From Zhengitettix transpicula (Eukaryota; Arthropoda; Insecta; Orthoptera; Tetrigidae): 64,000 nucleotides of DNA. Of the stretch, positions 10,571 through 21,479 are shown piece after piece. A model generated the notes under the pieces. The model was not told where the DNA came from. It searched no databases and saw nothing but the letters and a program-made list of their open reading frames with translations. The position numbers and the translations under genes are program-made. The stretch covers positions 10,669,001 through 10,733,000 of the forward strand of contig CM073593.1 in the NCBI GenBank assembly GCA_037074705.1, given 5' to 3'. Position 1 is the stretch's first letter; the number at the start of each line of letters is the position of its first letter.

Positions 10571-11532
10571 TGTAATACTAATTAGAGGCCATTAATAATT
10601 TTGATAATTGGATAGTTAAGGTGGATTGTTAGAAGTATAAATTTCAAAGGCGACAATGTATAGGCGAGCTTTGTTTGGCCGCGAGCGCTTTCTGAAGCAC
10701 TCAGTCGGGTGTGGAAGTGGGAAATTAAAAGGTGAACAACGAACAGCGTGGCACGCATATAGATCTGACCGGAAAGGTTACAAATATTAAATTTGAGTAT
10801 AAAGTTTGGACAGCAAATCCCATCAAACTGCAAGGAGTAACCTAATAAATAGCGGCACGAATAAATTTCTATAAGTACCGTGACCGTCATCAATTCCACA
10901 GAGAGACAATTTTGTAACAATCTGTCCAACTAATAATCCGGAAGGAGCAGAGGTTTCCAATTCCAGAGAAGAGACTCGAAAGTTACGACCGTGTTTTTTT
11001 TGTTTAATCAAGTGTAAATTCAGTAATTTCATTGCCTTTTAGTGTGAATAGTGAGGTGAGCCCCAGCCAAAGACAGTTAAGCCTGGTACCAGACAATGTG
11101 TTGTAAGTACAAACAAATTTAATCAAGTTTTGTAAACGATAATTAAAATGTAAAGTCGTCAGATTTCGATTTCACGTTTTATTTGATTGTTTAATTTCTT
11201 AGTTTATAAAGGAATTTGATTGTGTAACGTAAATATAAAGGTTGTTTCTTTACTTAGAAGGCCCAGATAAATGACCCTGAGAAAAGAGTTGTAAAATCTA
11301 TAAACATTAAAAAACTTTAAATGTAATTAATCTCATAAAAAAATGTTGTAATTTTCAACTGAATGAAAGTAAATTGTCTTGTAAAGTTCAAAGAATGTCG
11401 TAATTATTTTGCAATCCTTCACTTTAAATAAAAATGAATATATTTGTTTCATAAACAAACTATTGAGTTAAATTCATGGAAATAATTTTATTTAATTAAT
11501 ATGTTAAATTAATTAAATACCAGTTAATCATT

Positions 11533-11535
<3 letters not shown>
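10571..11535 (+). mobile_element. Solo LTR (copy C)
   Basis: It starts TGTAATACTAATTAGAGGCC and ends TAATCATTACA, 965 bp. It is the same subfamily as 49321-50288 (968 bp), sharing the first 20 bases, GCCTGGTACCAG, and the later boxes. Inside are a splice-donor-like GTAAGT at 11103-11108, TCGTCAG at 11156-11162 and the GGCCC...CCCTGAG box at 11260-11282. It is separated from copy B only by ATATAT, so the two behave like tandem insertions into one tract. Minus-strand frames at 10582-11032 are rejected. Confidence 0.75.

Positions 11536-11576
<41 letters not shown>
11536..11576. repeat. (TA)n microsatellite
   Basis: A pure TA run directly follows the ACA end of copy C. Confidence 0.95.
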
Positions 11577-11578
<2 letters not shown>

Positions 11579-11747
11579 TGTGTTGGCATTTTTATTATTA
11601 TATTAAAGATAATAGCACAAGACATGTCACTGTGTTGGAGCTAATTATGTGGTATTAGAAACTTTTTAAAAAGGAAGTAAATTAACAGGTTTTTACCTTG
11701 AATTTAAACAAAAATAATTTTTAAAGATATCTAGAATAATTATTTAT

Positions 11748-11752
<5 letters not shown>

Positions 11753-11782
<30 letters not shown>
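11753..11782. repeat. (TA)n microsatellite
   Basis: A second TA tract lies about 175 bp after the first. The sequence between them was not recognised. Confidence 0.95.
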
Positions 11783-11784
<2 letters not shown>

Positions 11785-12426
11785 AAGTTACGAGAGAACA
11801 GTGACGTGAAATATATTTGTCAAATTTGCTATTTAATGACAGGTGGTTATAATTCACATATTTTTCTCTTTAGGAGTATAAGTGACGTAAATGGAATTTG
11901 AGCGTAGAATGGTGGGTAGGTAAAACCAGTAGAGAAATTCCTAAAAAATTATACTTGAACTATTTACTTGTCCTATCCCTATTTTTAGGGAATTGATAAG
12001 ATAATTATATACATATATATTTATAATATATTTTTACGATTGCATGAATTAAAAATGAATATATTATTATTGTTCAGTTTTGTTTACCTTGTAATTGTTA
12101 AAAATTCCGGTTTTAATTATTCCATTCAATTTACCTTTTCAGGTTAAGTTCAATTCATCTTGTGTACTAGAATTTCGCGTGTCGTTGGAGTAAAACGTTT
12201 CCACGAGAAATGTCAAAAACTAGATTTTGTGCATACATGCAACGTTCTGCACCCATCTAATTATCGCGTGCTATGAGGCGAAAAATTGATTATTATACGC
12301 ACAATACGCCGGCCATAATTCTCATAGGCCATTCGTTCGCATTAATGATGCAGCACTAATATCTCCAGCGCGATTTACCGTGGGTAAGCGTCTACAACCG
12401 ACGACCAAGTAGACAAATGTGCATTT

Positions 12427-12490
12427 ACAATGTATAAGAAGGCCCATAAAGCTGCCAGTTACAGTCAGGAGCAGTTTTCAGGTATGAATC
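12427..12490 (+). promoter_or_regulatory. Possible host core promoter and first-exon donor
   Basis: TATAAG at 12433-12438 is followed about 30 bases later by ACAGTCAGGAG (12461-12471), which resembles an arthropod TCAGT-type initiator. It is followed in turn by TTTTCAG|GTATGA at about 12475-12487, a plausible splice donor. The preceding 300 bp is richer in GC than its surroundings. No coding exon follows within reach, so this is a candidate only. Confidence 0.25.
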
Positions 12491-12769
12491 ATATTTCCCC
12501 ATCTTTGTTTGTTGATTTGACATTAATATTACCTACCTTTAATTATTTGAGAAATTTTAATTATGAATAACAAAATTTTATAATGTAATCAATTTATAGG
12601 TTAAATTAAACCACGGTTTATGGCTCTTTTCAAGTTCCTAAGCAGGAAATTTTGAGATGTTTGACACTACATTTATAAATACTATAAGCACTGATCATCC
12701 CAGTTATACGAATAAAGTGTATGGCATTTTATCATCATTCATAATTCGATAACGTGGATTAGGTCTTTG

Positions 12770-12860
12770 TTTCACTTGTCCTTCTGTTACAGAATGACGC
12801 AATGTAGCGCCGAAACGTCCAGTTATGTTTAAATTCAATTCTCTGTAATTTTTTCTCATG
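12770..12860 (+). ncRNA. Possible PLE-type hairpin tail
   Basis: GACGCAATGTAGCGCC forms a short hairpin directly followed by GAAACGTCC, the arrangement of a PLE hammerhead end. The upstream CUGANGA box is not clear (CAGAATGACG). No coding remnant is attached. Confidence 0.25.
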
Positions 12861-13053
12861 TTACATTTATCTGCATATCATACATATTTAGCAATTAATC
12901 ATTCGAGGATGGTTAAAAAACAATGCCTTGTATTTTTTTTTCTCCTTAAATAAGTTAGTAATGTAAAATTTTTGAATTTGGCGCGATTCCTCAAACATTC
13001 TTCTCTAGTCCACTGCAGTAACAACTGGTGGCAGCACTGCAGCCTCTCGAAAA

Positions 13054-13218
13054 ATGGCTGACATTGACGTAAGTATTAGACAGCGCCCTGTGACTGAAAT
13101 TCTTAAATGCGCAAGGTGAAACGCCCATTCGCATTCAAGAAAGTCTGAAAAATGTTTATAGTGATGCAACAGTGGATGTTCCCCAATGGATTCGTTGCTG
13201 TAACGAAGCTCAAGTGTA
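13054..13218 (+). pseudogene. mariner transposase N-terminus (frameshifted)
   Basis: From ATG at 13054 the frame gives MADIDVSIRQRPVTEIL. After a one-base slip near 13100 it continues LNAQGETPIRIQESLKNVYS and DATVDVPQWIRCCNEAQV before a stop at 13216. This is the first helix-turn-helix region of mariner transposases, which normally have about 345 residues. Weak C-terminal similarity (KTVENGGGYIKK) follows at about 13300-13345, so the DDD catalytic core has been deleted between them. The element is not related to the mariner remnant at 9583, whose preserved part is the other end of the protein. The minus-strand frame at 13103-13381 is a shadow. Confidence 0.8.
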
Positions 13219-13400
13219 AACGTCCGTGCGTCGATGACTTAGGAAGCAAGACCACGCTTTTAACAGCAGTAGAATACATGTCCTTGTTAAAAGGTGAATA
13301 AAAACTGTGGAAAATGGCGGAGGCTATATTAAAAAATGGAAGTTTAATCATTGATGTGGGTTTATGCTGTGTAAATTGCATTTAGTTGCCATGACAAATA
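13219..13400 (+). mobile_element. mariner remnant, C-terminal part and 3' end
   Basis: A peptide of the form HVLVKR-x-IKTVENGGGYIKKW can be read across 13275-13350. This resembles the RW-K-VE-GDY tail of mariner transposases. Terminal inverted repeats were not identified, so the element limits are uncertain. Confidence 0.5.
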
Positions 13401-13867
13401 AAAGAGAAAAAATATTATGCGTTATGTATTGACTCACCCGTGGAATTATATGCTATTAATTAATCATAATAATGTCTATTTCTGTTTATTACAGACAAAA
13501 TACACTTAATAAACATAGATTGTGTTCTATTAATAACCAATCTTTCAATATAAAACAAAAAAGTTTAGGTTAGAGGCAAGTCTTTTCGCTTGTTCAGTGT
13601 GTTATATAATACGTGTTACGTTTTCATAAAAACTGATCTATTGTGACCCGAGAGAAATACGGACAAGAATCCTAGTAATATATAGTATTGTTATGGTATT
13701 TCACAACCCTCTCGAACATTACATACAGATAAAGACCTATCGTCTATTGTTTATTCACAGTAGCCGATCCAGGCCAAAATACTTTCAGTTGGACTCGGGT
13801 TCTCCTCGACTCACGACGCGTGGGAAACTCTTCTTTACCCAACAGTTGAAACCGACGATTGCTTACG

Positions 13868-13870
<3 letters not shown>

Positions 13871-13914
<44 letters not shown>
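13871..13914. repeat. (TA)n microsatellite
   Basis: A 44-bp TA run ends at the TG of the next LTR. Confidence 0.95.
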
Positions 13915-13917
<3 letters not shown>

Positions 13918-14932
13918 GATGATAAAGAAAGGAAATAAAAGAATTAATAATTAGTCATTGAAATAAATTGCTATCGGCGAACACACAAATACAATAATGA
14001 TCAAGAAGATGTGAACAAGCAGGACATTGTTGTTGGAGCGCGCATAAGCTACGGAGTTCAGCAGTCAGTCACGAAATCTTGTCGAATGCAGTAGTCACGA
14101 AACGTTGGTATATGGAGAAGGAGTGAAATTTTGTTGGACTGCCACAGGACATTGTGGAATCCAGATTAATTGAGTCTGGCAGTTGGTGGAGCACGTTAGT
14201 AAAGGAGAGAATGATGTTTTGATTTGGTAATATTCAAGACGAGAGCGACAATCTATATTTTGGCTGGAGAGAATCGTAGAGCTCAGAGTAAAGTCGGCTG
14301 ATATCGGTGAGACGACAGATTTTTGGAACAATTGTGTCTGGTGGTCAATACCGGAGCATTGCAAAGTGAAGTAAAGTAAATTCAGTGAGACATGGCCTGT
14401 AATGTGTTCAAAGTGAAAAGAGTGTTATAAAACCCCTACAATTGCCTGGTACCGGTACAACAGTAAGTAGAGAGAAACATTTTAAATTTATGTTTGTAAA
14501 CGTTAAATAAGAACAGTACATCGTCAGATTTCGATTTCAATTTCATGTTCACTTATTTCGTTCCATTTTGATTGAATTTTGAAGGTTATAAAATTATTTG
14601 TTAATAGTGAATGGTAAAAATTTTATTGTTTTTTTATTTAAAAAGGCCCAATTAATGACCCTGAGATGAGAGGAAAGGACATTGTATATAAAAAATTGTT
14701 GTAAAGTTTCAACAAGTAAATTTTTTATTTTAAAATAAATTAGTTGTGCAGAATAAACCAATTGTTTAAGAGTTTTGAACCATTGAAATTATTTCAAGAT
14801 TCTTTCGTTCAATAACTTCAATAATTATGTCAATTCGTTTCAATTAATAATAATGTTGTATATTACATAAATGACACGCCAACGTGGGGAAAAATCAATT
14901 CAATTATTATCACATAAATGTTGAATATTACA
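13915..14932 (+). mobile_element. Solo LTR (copy D)
   Basis: It starts TGTGATGATAAAGAAAGG and ends TTGAATATTACA, 1018 bp, with ATAT on both sides. Family boxes in order: GCCTGGTACC near 14446, GTAAGT at 14463-14468, TCGTCAGATTTCGATTTCA from 14521, GGCCC...CCCTGAG at 14645-14664 and GCCAACGTGGGG at 14879-14890. A (TA)n tract precedes it and a short one follows. The minus-strand frame at 14095-14364 is not a gene. Confidence 0.72.
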
Positions 14933-15435
14933 ATATATATATATTAATATTACCTCTAGCTCATAAGTTCGAAGTTTTTGACCATTAGTACACTCACGAC
15001 CGAACATCGTATCCAACAATATAAATCTACGAGTCAGTATCGTAAATCCTCATCAAGACTGAAACATTCATTTAATAAATTAGATTTTAAATACTGTTTG
15101 TTTTTGGTATTTAATGAATTTAGTTTAAAGTTTCTCGATTTAAGATACGGTAACATACATAGAAAGAAATGTAAAGGATAAACTACAGTGTGAATGACGA
15201 AAAAAAAGCATAATTAATTGGATATATTTTATCTCCACCTTCGAGTGATTTATATATTAAATGTTTCCATTTCGTATTCAATAATCATCGTTGAGACCTA
15301 CTAGAAACAAGTATAAATATTTTAATGTTTTATATATTTCTTTCATATATATATATTTACTACGGATATTCTTCTCTAACTCGCAGACATAACAATTCCC
15401 TCAGATATTCGCAATAACTCTTCTCCCGCTATCGG

Positions 15436-15690
15436 AAGGGCGTGGAACAAGTACCCACCTATCTGATGCAGGTTTTTCTAGGGTTTTCTCTGAATTAATA
15501 TTAGGCGAATGCCGGGTAGGATCATTAAACTATAACCCGGGGGCCCTAGTTAACAATTGGCTACCTTCCTCTACCCTTCCGCATCCCTTCCTATGCTATT
15601 AAAGGGGAGTTGCCACCATGTAGATTACCCTAATGTAGCCTGTTACCCTTAAAAAAAATACCAAACTCACAGATATTGTTATACACTACA
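15436..15690. repeat. Dispersed repeat, copy 1 of a direct pair
   Basis: From CTATCGGAAGGGCGTGG to GATATTGTTATACACTAC this copy matches 15953-16266 closely. Shared blocks are GATGCAGGTTTTTCTAGGG, GAGCCCTAGTTAAC-like, CCTTCCTATGCTATTAAAGG and TAGCCTGTTACCCTT. It lacks about 25 bp near its end (ATATTCCGTACTCTCTCGAA in copy 2). No RT, tRNA-like head or terminal inverted repeat is visible, so the class is unknown. Confidence 0.75.
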
Positions 15691-15952
15691 CTTCTCTCGC
15701 AAGGGAACCTTCCCAGAGAGCTTTGGCGGAGGCTACCTTTGGGGATGCATTCACATCTTTCTGGTTTCTTGAACTAAGTTTCTCAAATGCCGAGGCACCT
15801 CGACCTGTTTTTAGAAGTGTATGTTCCGGGGTCGCAGACCTTGTGCATACGGTAAGAGTTGTCAGCTATTCGTATTGGAATAGTCGGCCAGCTGCCTCCT
15901 AGACCGGTTAAGGGACGGCAAGGGGAAATCTGCGACCCCACAGCTAACCCCT

Positions 15953-16266
15953 CTCCCACCATCGGAAGGGCGTGGGACAAGTACCAAGTGCCGACCTACC
16001 TGATGCAGGTTTTTCTAGGGTTTTCCCTGCATCACTTTTAGGCGAATTGTCGGGTAGGATCCTTAAACCATAGCCTGGGAGCCCTAGTTAACCCTTGGCT
16101 TCCGTCCTCTACTCTTCCGCATGCCCTCTTTCAAATCCCTTCCTATGCTATTAAAGGGGAGTTGCCACCATGTGGATTACCCTCATGTAGCCTGTTACCC
16201 TTAAAAAATATATTCCGTACTCTCTCGAAGTTATTACCAAACTCACAGATATTGTTGTACACTACA
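15953..16266. repeat. Dispersed repeat, copy 2 of a direct pair
   Basis: This is the fuller copy of the repeat at 15436-15690. The 250 bp between the copies (CTTCTCTCGCAAGG... to CCCACAGCTAACCCC) is also GC-richer than the surroundings and may belong to the same longer element. Frames at 15783-15980 and 15859-16041 lie in it and are not supported as genes. Confidence 0.75.
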
Positions 16267-17750
16267 ATATATTTTTGAATTCTCCTTCTGATTACATTCT
16301 ACTGTATATTAAATGCATAATCTGATAATCGTTTCGTCCTCGTATACACGATTCAATTTGAAACGAAATAAAAACTAATTGACACCGATAAAATCCGTTT
16401 CATTCTCCCACTTTTTGTACAGAGCTTAACGACCGTCAGCAGTTGTTCTGGAATACTGTCGTAGTTGTAAATGGCTGGGAGTGTCAAATATAAGCAATAT
16501 TGTAAATTAGTGCTTATCGCCGATATGTACTATACAGATCACGAAGATAAAATTTGATCTAAGTGAACGCGAAACTGATTAGCACAGTGAGTTTGTATGA
16601 CTAGAATGTCGAGAATTCAAACACAGTGATTATCGTATACTCACTATATAATATATTGGATGTTAATATTAATTAGCGCCCGTAACAAGAATTATTTTCA
16701 CTAAGAGGCAACTAAACATAAAATTCGTGCTACGTTTCTTCTAACACGAAAATATAAGGGACATTTTGGATAATATAGAAAATTGCCGCCTAATTGATAA
16801 ATAATCATTTTAAATCCTGTTACATACACACAAGCGTTTAAATGTAATAATTATTAGGTATCAATATTTAGGGTAAGAAAAATATAAAACAGACGAATTC
16901 CAGTACCTGTAACGATAACGTTTTACTACAAACAACGCTAATTTTAAACTATTTCTAGAGAAGTCAGTTGGTGGTAATATTGCGTGAGATAATAGCTCTT
17001 GCAGCTCACTACACTAACTAATTGGAATATCATGGCAGCCTAACATTATTGCCACACCATTGAAGATGGGTCCATTGTGATACAGGATAATAGCCTCTGG
17101 CGTGTTGCCGTCAAAGAGTTAATTTATTTTGAATTAGTGAATGAGAAGAAACGAATATACCTTAACATAAACAAATAACAATTATACCTTGAACAAATGT
17201 TGCATAGAATATTATAAAAACCCAAATAAATGTGGTGGTTTTATATAAATTCCTCCCGCCTGAAAAATTCAATCAATTAATGTATTATCAAGCTAAGTAA
17301 ATAGCTAAATAATTGGAGGGAATTATTGATTTAATTTTATTGAGTTATAATCATGAATATGGTTTAGGCTATTAGTTTTATTTTGAGTTACGGCATTCTA
17401 TTTATCCGGGAAATATTTTTATATCCGTTGAAGAAGGAGTACACGTTGTCTCAGAATGTTAGTGTCGGCGCCGTATAAGTCCCCGTACTTGTTTACAAAT
17501 AAAAAGAATCGACAGCGTAACCCTGATTTGTTCATACACGTATACATGTAAAAAACGGTTTAACAACTGAAATATATTGAATCTAAAATTCCAAAAAGGC
17601 ACTTTGTTTAAGTCTAGAAAATTATATTAAGTACAGGAATATTTTAGAAAATATGCCAAGGCGGTATTGGCCAATTTATATATATATATAATTCCTATAA
17701 CAAAATACACTGTAATAAAGGAACTCATGTTCACCGGAAACGAATTATTA
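16267..17750. other. No gene recognised
   Basis: AT-rich sequence without a motif I could name. A short TA run is present near 17678-17692. Confidence 0.5.
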
Positions 17751-17754
17751 TTAA

Positions 17755-18245
17755 TCTAATAAATAAAATAGTGTTTTTGTGTGTTCCGCATAAAAATCTA
17801 CACCCGTGGAGCAAATTTGACCACGTGTTCCTTATTAACCGGAAACAAACACTTTGGGCGACAAGACACTTCTATCACACCCAGGGGCGGCGGTGGACGT
17901 GGGTGAAAATTTTTAAACATATTAAAACGAACGATATTTGCGTGAAATAAATATTTTTCAGGGTCAATGAGATTGATACAATTTCTCTCGATCTTTTCTG
18001 TGTAAAATTTCAACACTTTTCGGCATGGAATTGGGGGAGTATCCTTAGGAGTAGGGGTGGAGGTGTGTTACATAACACTAATGTGAAAACATCCGAGATT
18101 GAAATCGAATCCGGGGTTATGGATGTCGCTCAGTTTAATTATGACATTCAACTTGTCTTTTAACCCCCAGGGGTGGGGGTGAAAGTTTTTAAACATGTTA
18201 AAATGGACGATATATTTTTCGGGGTCATTCTTTAATAAAAAAAAA
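17755..18245 (+). mobile_element. Non-autonomous Helitron-like element, 3' end missing
   Basis: It begins A|TCTAATAAATAAAATAG and continues with GTGTTCCGCATAAAAATCTA and CACCCGTGGAGCAAATTT, a 5' start shared with the minus-strand element at 53487-53902. Two internal repeats follow: GGGGTGGGGGTGAAAG-like and TTTTTAAACATRTTAAAACG-like blocks. Between them is the sentence-like block AATCGAATCCGGGGTTATGG, also found at 29900 and 30160. No CTRR end or terminal hairpin is found here. The minus-strand frame at 17798-18016 is a shadow. Confidence 0.55.
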
Positions 18246-18246
18246 T

Positions 18247-18678
18247 ATGAAAGAACTCAGGTTTAAAAATTCTAAATTGCTTCTAGATAGCAACATATTT
18301 ATTCACGAGTATACAAGAGTTCTGATGATTGCAACCTTCCTTATTCTGGATTTGAAGTCTGTAGACAATGGTGTTGATATATTTAGTGAAGAAATTATCG
18401 CGTGTTTCATTGTCGAATTTTTGGCATTCACCAATACGCGCTGCAAAATGTTTCAATCAAAACGCAAAACAAAAAAATTCACCAGCTATTTGAAATCTCT
18501 CGAAATCTATAAGCACCATAAAAGTAGAATTAATGCGTCACAGTTAACAAATTATAACAAATGCGCAGTTCCAGCCCAGGTCTATTATAACGTTATGAGA
18601 TGTTACATAACGTCACCCCCCTCCTGTTTGTTGCTGGAAATACTCGTAAATGGTTCGTTACAGAATAGAACAGCATGA
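18247..18678 (+). CDS. Unrecognised ORF of 143 codons
   Basis: The frame starts at ATG 18247 directly after the Helitron-like sequence and ends at TGA 18676. The product begins MKELRFKNSKLL, has a hydrophobic stretch near residues 25-38 and a lysine-rich middle (SKRKTKKF). I do not recognise a family. The last third overlaps a region with the palindromic look TAACGTTATGAGATGTTACATAACGT, which suggests a transposon end rather than protein. It may be a chance open frame. Confidence 0.2.
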   Translation: MKELRFKNSKLLLDSNIFIHEYTRVLMIATFLILDLKSVDNGVDIFSEEIIACFIVEFLAFTNTRCKMFQSKRKTKKFTSYLKSLEIYKHHKSRINASQLTNYNKCAVPAQVYYNVMRCYITSPPSCLLLEILVNGSLQNRTA

Positions 18679-18779
18679 AAGTACCCACACTAAAACGTCA
18701 GTTCATATTGGAAGCTACTACGAGGTGGTTTTGTTTCACATTTACGCATTTATGAGGCCAAAAGACAATTCGCATGCAA

Positions 18780-19000
18780 GCAGAAGGGGTCCCAGCTATA
18801 TCGTAATAGACTATTAATACGAGGGCCACACGCAGCTGCTATTGGCAGGCAGTTCTCGATCAGGGTCCATTCGGCACTTCGGTCAATTAGTGCTCAGCGC
18901 AGACCTCTCTATCAATCTGGCAGGCAGTCCTTAGCGTCACGTTAATACAGCCGCTAAATGCGAACGCGATCGTTCATAAAGCCCCCGACCAGCTGCAGGC
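18780..19000. other. GC-richer island, unclassified
   Basis: This stretch contains CAGCTGCTATTGGCAGGCAG, GGCAGGCAGTCC again at 18920 and a high CpG content. It has no reading frame of note. It could be a conserved non-coding element or part of an unrecognised repeat. Confidence 0.3.
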
Positions 19001-19249
19001 CTAAACAACTCACTGCAAAGTGCAAGCTTTGTGAATGCATTTGATTTCGTTTCAATGTTAATGAGATATTTGAAAAAGAATACGAGAAACAGTATACCCG
19101 AGGACAAATCCAGTTGTATTGAAACAACGTTGAAAAATATATCTGTAGGTTCCCAGTTTTAGCGACATATGATTCGGAGGATCTATGTATCTAAACGTCG
19201 TTCATTCTATACAACCTACAGCAGCCTTGCTCGTGAACATTTAGAACAC

Positions 19250-19560
19250 CTCCTAAGATTAAATATCACAATCAAATTCGTTCAACTTATTCTTCATAAT
19301 TGACAGATCCTGTTTTGTATCGATCAATGACAAACACTCCTTCCGCTAACCTCCCCCCAAGGATTCATCTTTTCTCCAATTCTTTCCAACATATACTGTC
19401 ATGACCTCCCCCACCCTACCGGCGTTAACGATGACGTTTTCCAGTTTTCGCTGACGATACCGTCTCCTGGACATCAGAAGAAAAAAAATCTTATCTCGTA
19501 ACCTTCCACGAATGGCTCTGCAAGTGGCGAATCAAAGCCAAACCCCTACCAAAACCTCCC
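19250..19560 (+). pseudogene. LINE reverse transcriptase fragment
   Basis: The plus strand encodes QGFIFSPILSNIYCHDLPHP, then, after a frame slip, FADDTVSW with the FADD catalytic box at 19447-19458, then EWLCKWRIKA. This is the palm region of a Jockey/CR1-type non-LTR RT. Preceding residues (LRLNITIKFVQLILHN) fit the helix before the PQG motif. It has a stop and at least one frameshift, and both ends are lost. Confidence 0.7.
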
Positions 19561-19569
19561 TTGTAATAA

Positions 19570-20470
19570 TATTTCGACACCGAAATTGTGATAAAGTCTA
19601 TCAATATTCGAATTAAACATTTTGTGACTTGAATTGTTGAAAACGTTGTACCATTTCTCTGTATATTTAAATCACACGAAATTATTCTAATGAGAATTAC
19701 ACTTTGACGTTTAGCGTTATTAAAGGTTGAATCATGTTCCTGTGTTGTTTCTTCTAAGGTGGTTCAAAATATTGGACGATCATGAATCGTGTTCACCAGT
19801 ATGAGAATTATTCTAATGTAAAAAAAAATATTATTCTGGATTTTCCAGACAGATTCCTAGTTAAGTGTTTGTTTTAACATTCTGCAATGGTTGTGTTTGT
19901 TTTGAACAAATTCAACCCATGAGTCGACATCGTTTCCGTTCATTACGCTTGTGGAATCAATTTTTTTTAAATTTCATTTTAGAACAAATCTATGTAGAAA
20001 AATTCTGTTGGTTAACGTTCCTAGCGCTTATTTTTTTTTCACAAAAGTTTGGGCGAAATGTAAATCGTAAACTAAAAAAAAACAAGGTTTCAGTCACGGC
20101 CACGGCAAGTTGGATGGTTTTGAAGTCAGTTTGATCAAGTTGACGATAAAACTAATTTGTTATTCTTAGCTATAAATATATTTGTAGGGAACATAAAGCA
20201 CATACCCGAAAAAGATTCTCGAAGATGACTTTAAGTTTGCTTTGCACATTGAGAATTTCATAATGTTAAATCGAGTTTATTAATTGTATTCACAACACTT
20301 AAAAATGATCTACTATGATATTTATAGGGTTAAGTTAATTGGATGCTTAAAAAAGGGTTACAACTTAGTTTCTGTATAAGAGAAACGTATTGAATTTGTA
20401 ATGACCATATTCATAACATTTTTCGAGACAACAAAAATACTTAGTTACACATGAAGTTGATTATTTTATA
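19570..20470. other. No gene recognised
   Basis: AT-rich. The 89-codon frame at 19865-20134 is phenylalanine- and lysine-rich with no motif and is not supported. Confidence 0.45.
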
Positions 20471-20475
20471 TCTAC

Positions 20476-21357
20476 TGTAACGCGTGCATTTAGGTTTAGT
20501 TTTGCTTTGTCTCGAAAGTGTTGTTTACTGTGGTTTGGAGAATCCGAAATCGTGCACGTGCGTGGGGGTGGAGGAGATAAATATTTCCATCCAAGTAATT
20601 TTCGTGTCCTATCTCGATTGTTGGCCTCAATATGACAGAATAGTTGGCCATTGTTGAATACGGAACTGCAGCTGCGTGCTATAACTCTTGTAACAATGGA
20701 AGAATCAGTGAAACTGACATTTCGACGAAGTTTTCTAATAATGAAAAAAGTAAAATAATGGAAGGCTATAATGGAGGGAACGGAGATAAGCTTTTGAAAC
20801 TGGCCAGTTTTTCTGCGTTCACCGCAGCCGGTGGATGAGATTATGAGAGGCTCCATATTGCGTTACGTGTATACGTTTTAAGTGTCACCGATCTACAAAT
20901 CTCATGAGTTCTGCTGTAAACTTTTCCAAGTTGTTGTATTTGATATAGTCCGAGGCAGAATCGTCGTCATAATTTGTTAGTGAATAGTTCATCGAAGCCA
21001 CACAATTTAGTACGACGGCTTGCCAGCAATCAATCCCGGAGGCCGACGCCTTAGCCAGTGGTCAACCACTGAGTCGACGCCTTGCAATGGTCCAGACTAA
21101 AGTCATCACTGCACTTAAACCTTTCTGCCGCCTGTGAGATACGGAGACGTCGGTACGAGAGCTACGGCAGGCAACACAACACAGAATAGTAGTACGTATT
21201 TGGAACAGGCAGCAGATCTCTGCTACGTAAAAACCACAGGTGCCTGAGATAAGAGTTTTTCATGCTTAACTGTAATAAACTTATTACAAATTCTGTAATG
21301 GTCAATATTTTTTTTATTTAACCTAAAAACCCAGCCCACAAAAAATAATTCTTTACA
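20476..21357 (+). mobile_element. Solo LTR, family II, with 4-bp target duplication CTAC
   Basis: It starts TGTAACGCGTGCATTTAGG and ends AATAATTCTTTACA, 882 bp. CTAC at 20472-20475 and CTAC at 21358-21361 form an exact target duplication. The 3' third matches 963-1640. The middle (GTGCACGTGCGTGG, TATCTCGATTGTTGGC, GGAACTGCAGCTGC) matches 34420-34560 in another LTR, linking the families. Frames at 20461-20856 and 20644-20838 are inside the LTR and not genes. Confidence 0.82.
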
Positions 21358-21479
21358 CTACTTTTAAAAATAAGAGGTCTTCAAGTTAAGATTAAAGGGA
21401 CTCTGCCTGGCCAATACTTCAGATATTAAAATCATACCTTAACCAGAGAATTTCTTACGTAAGGTAAATGGGTAAAATT

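Noticed and set aside
13054..13075. Short first exon MADID with GTAAGT splice donor
   Set aside because: The sequence continues in frame as a mariner transposase N-terminus, so GTAAGT encodes Val-Ser here.
20461..20856. 131-codon minus-strand frame
   Set aside because: It begins outside and runs into the solo LTR at 20476-21357; the related LTR at 34127 has a different frame structure.
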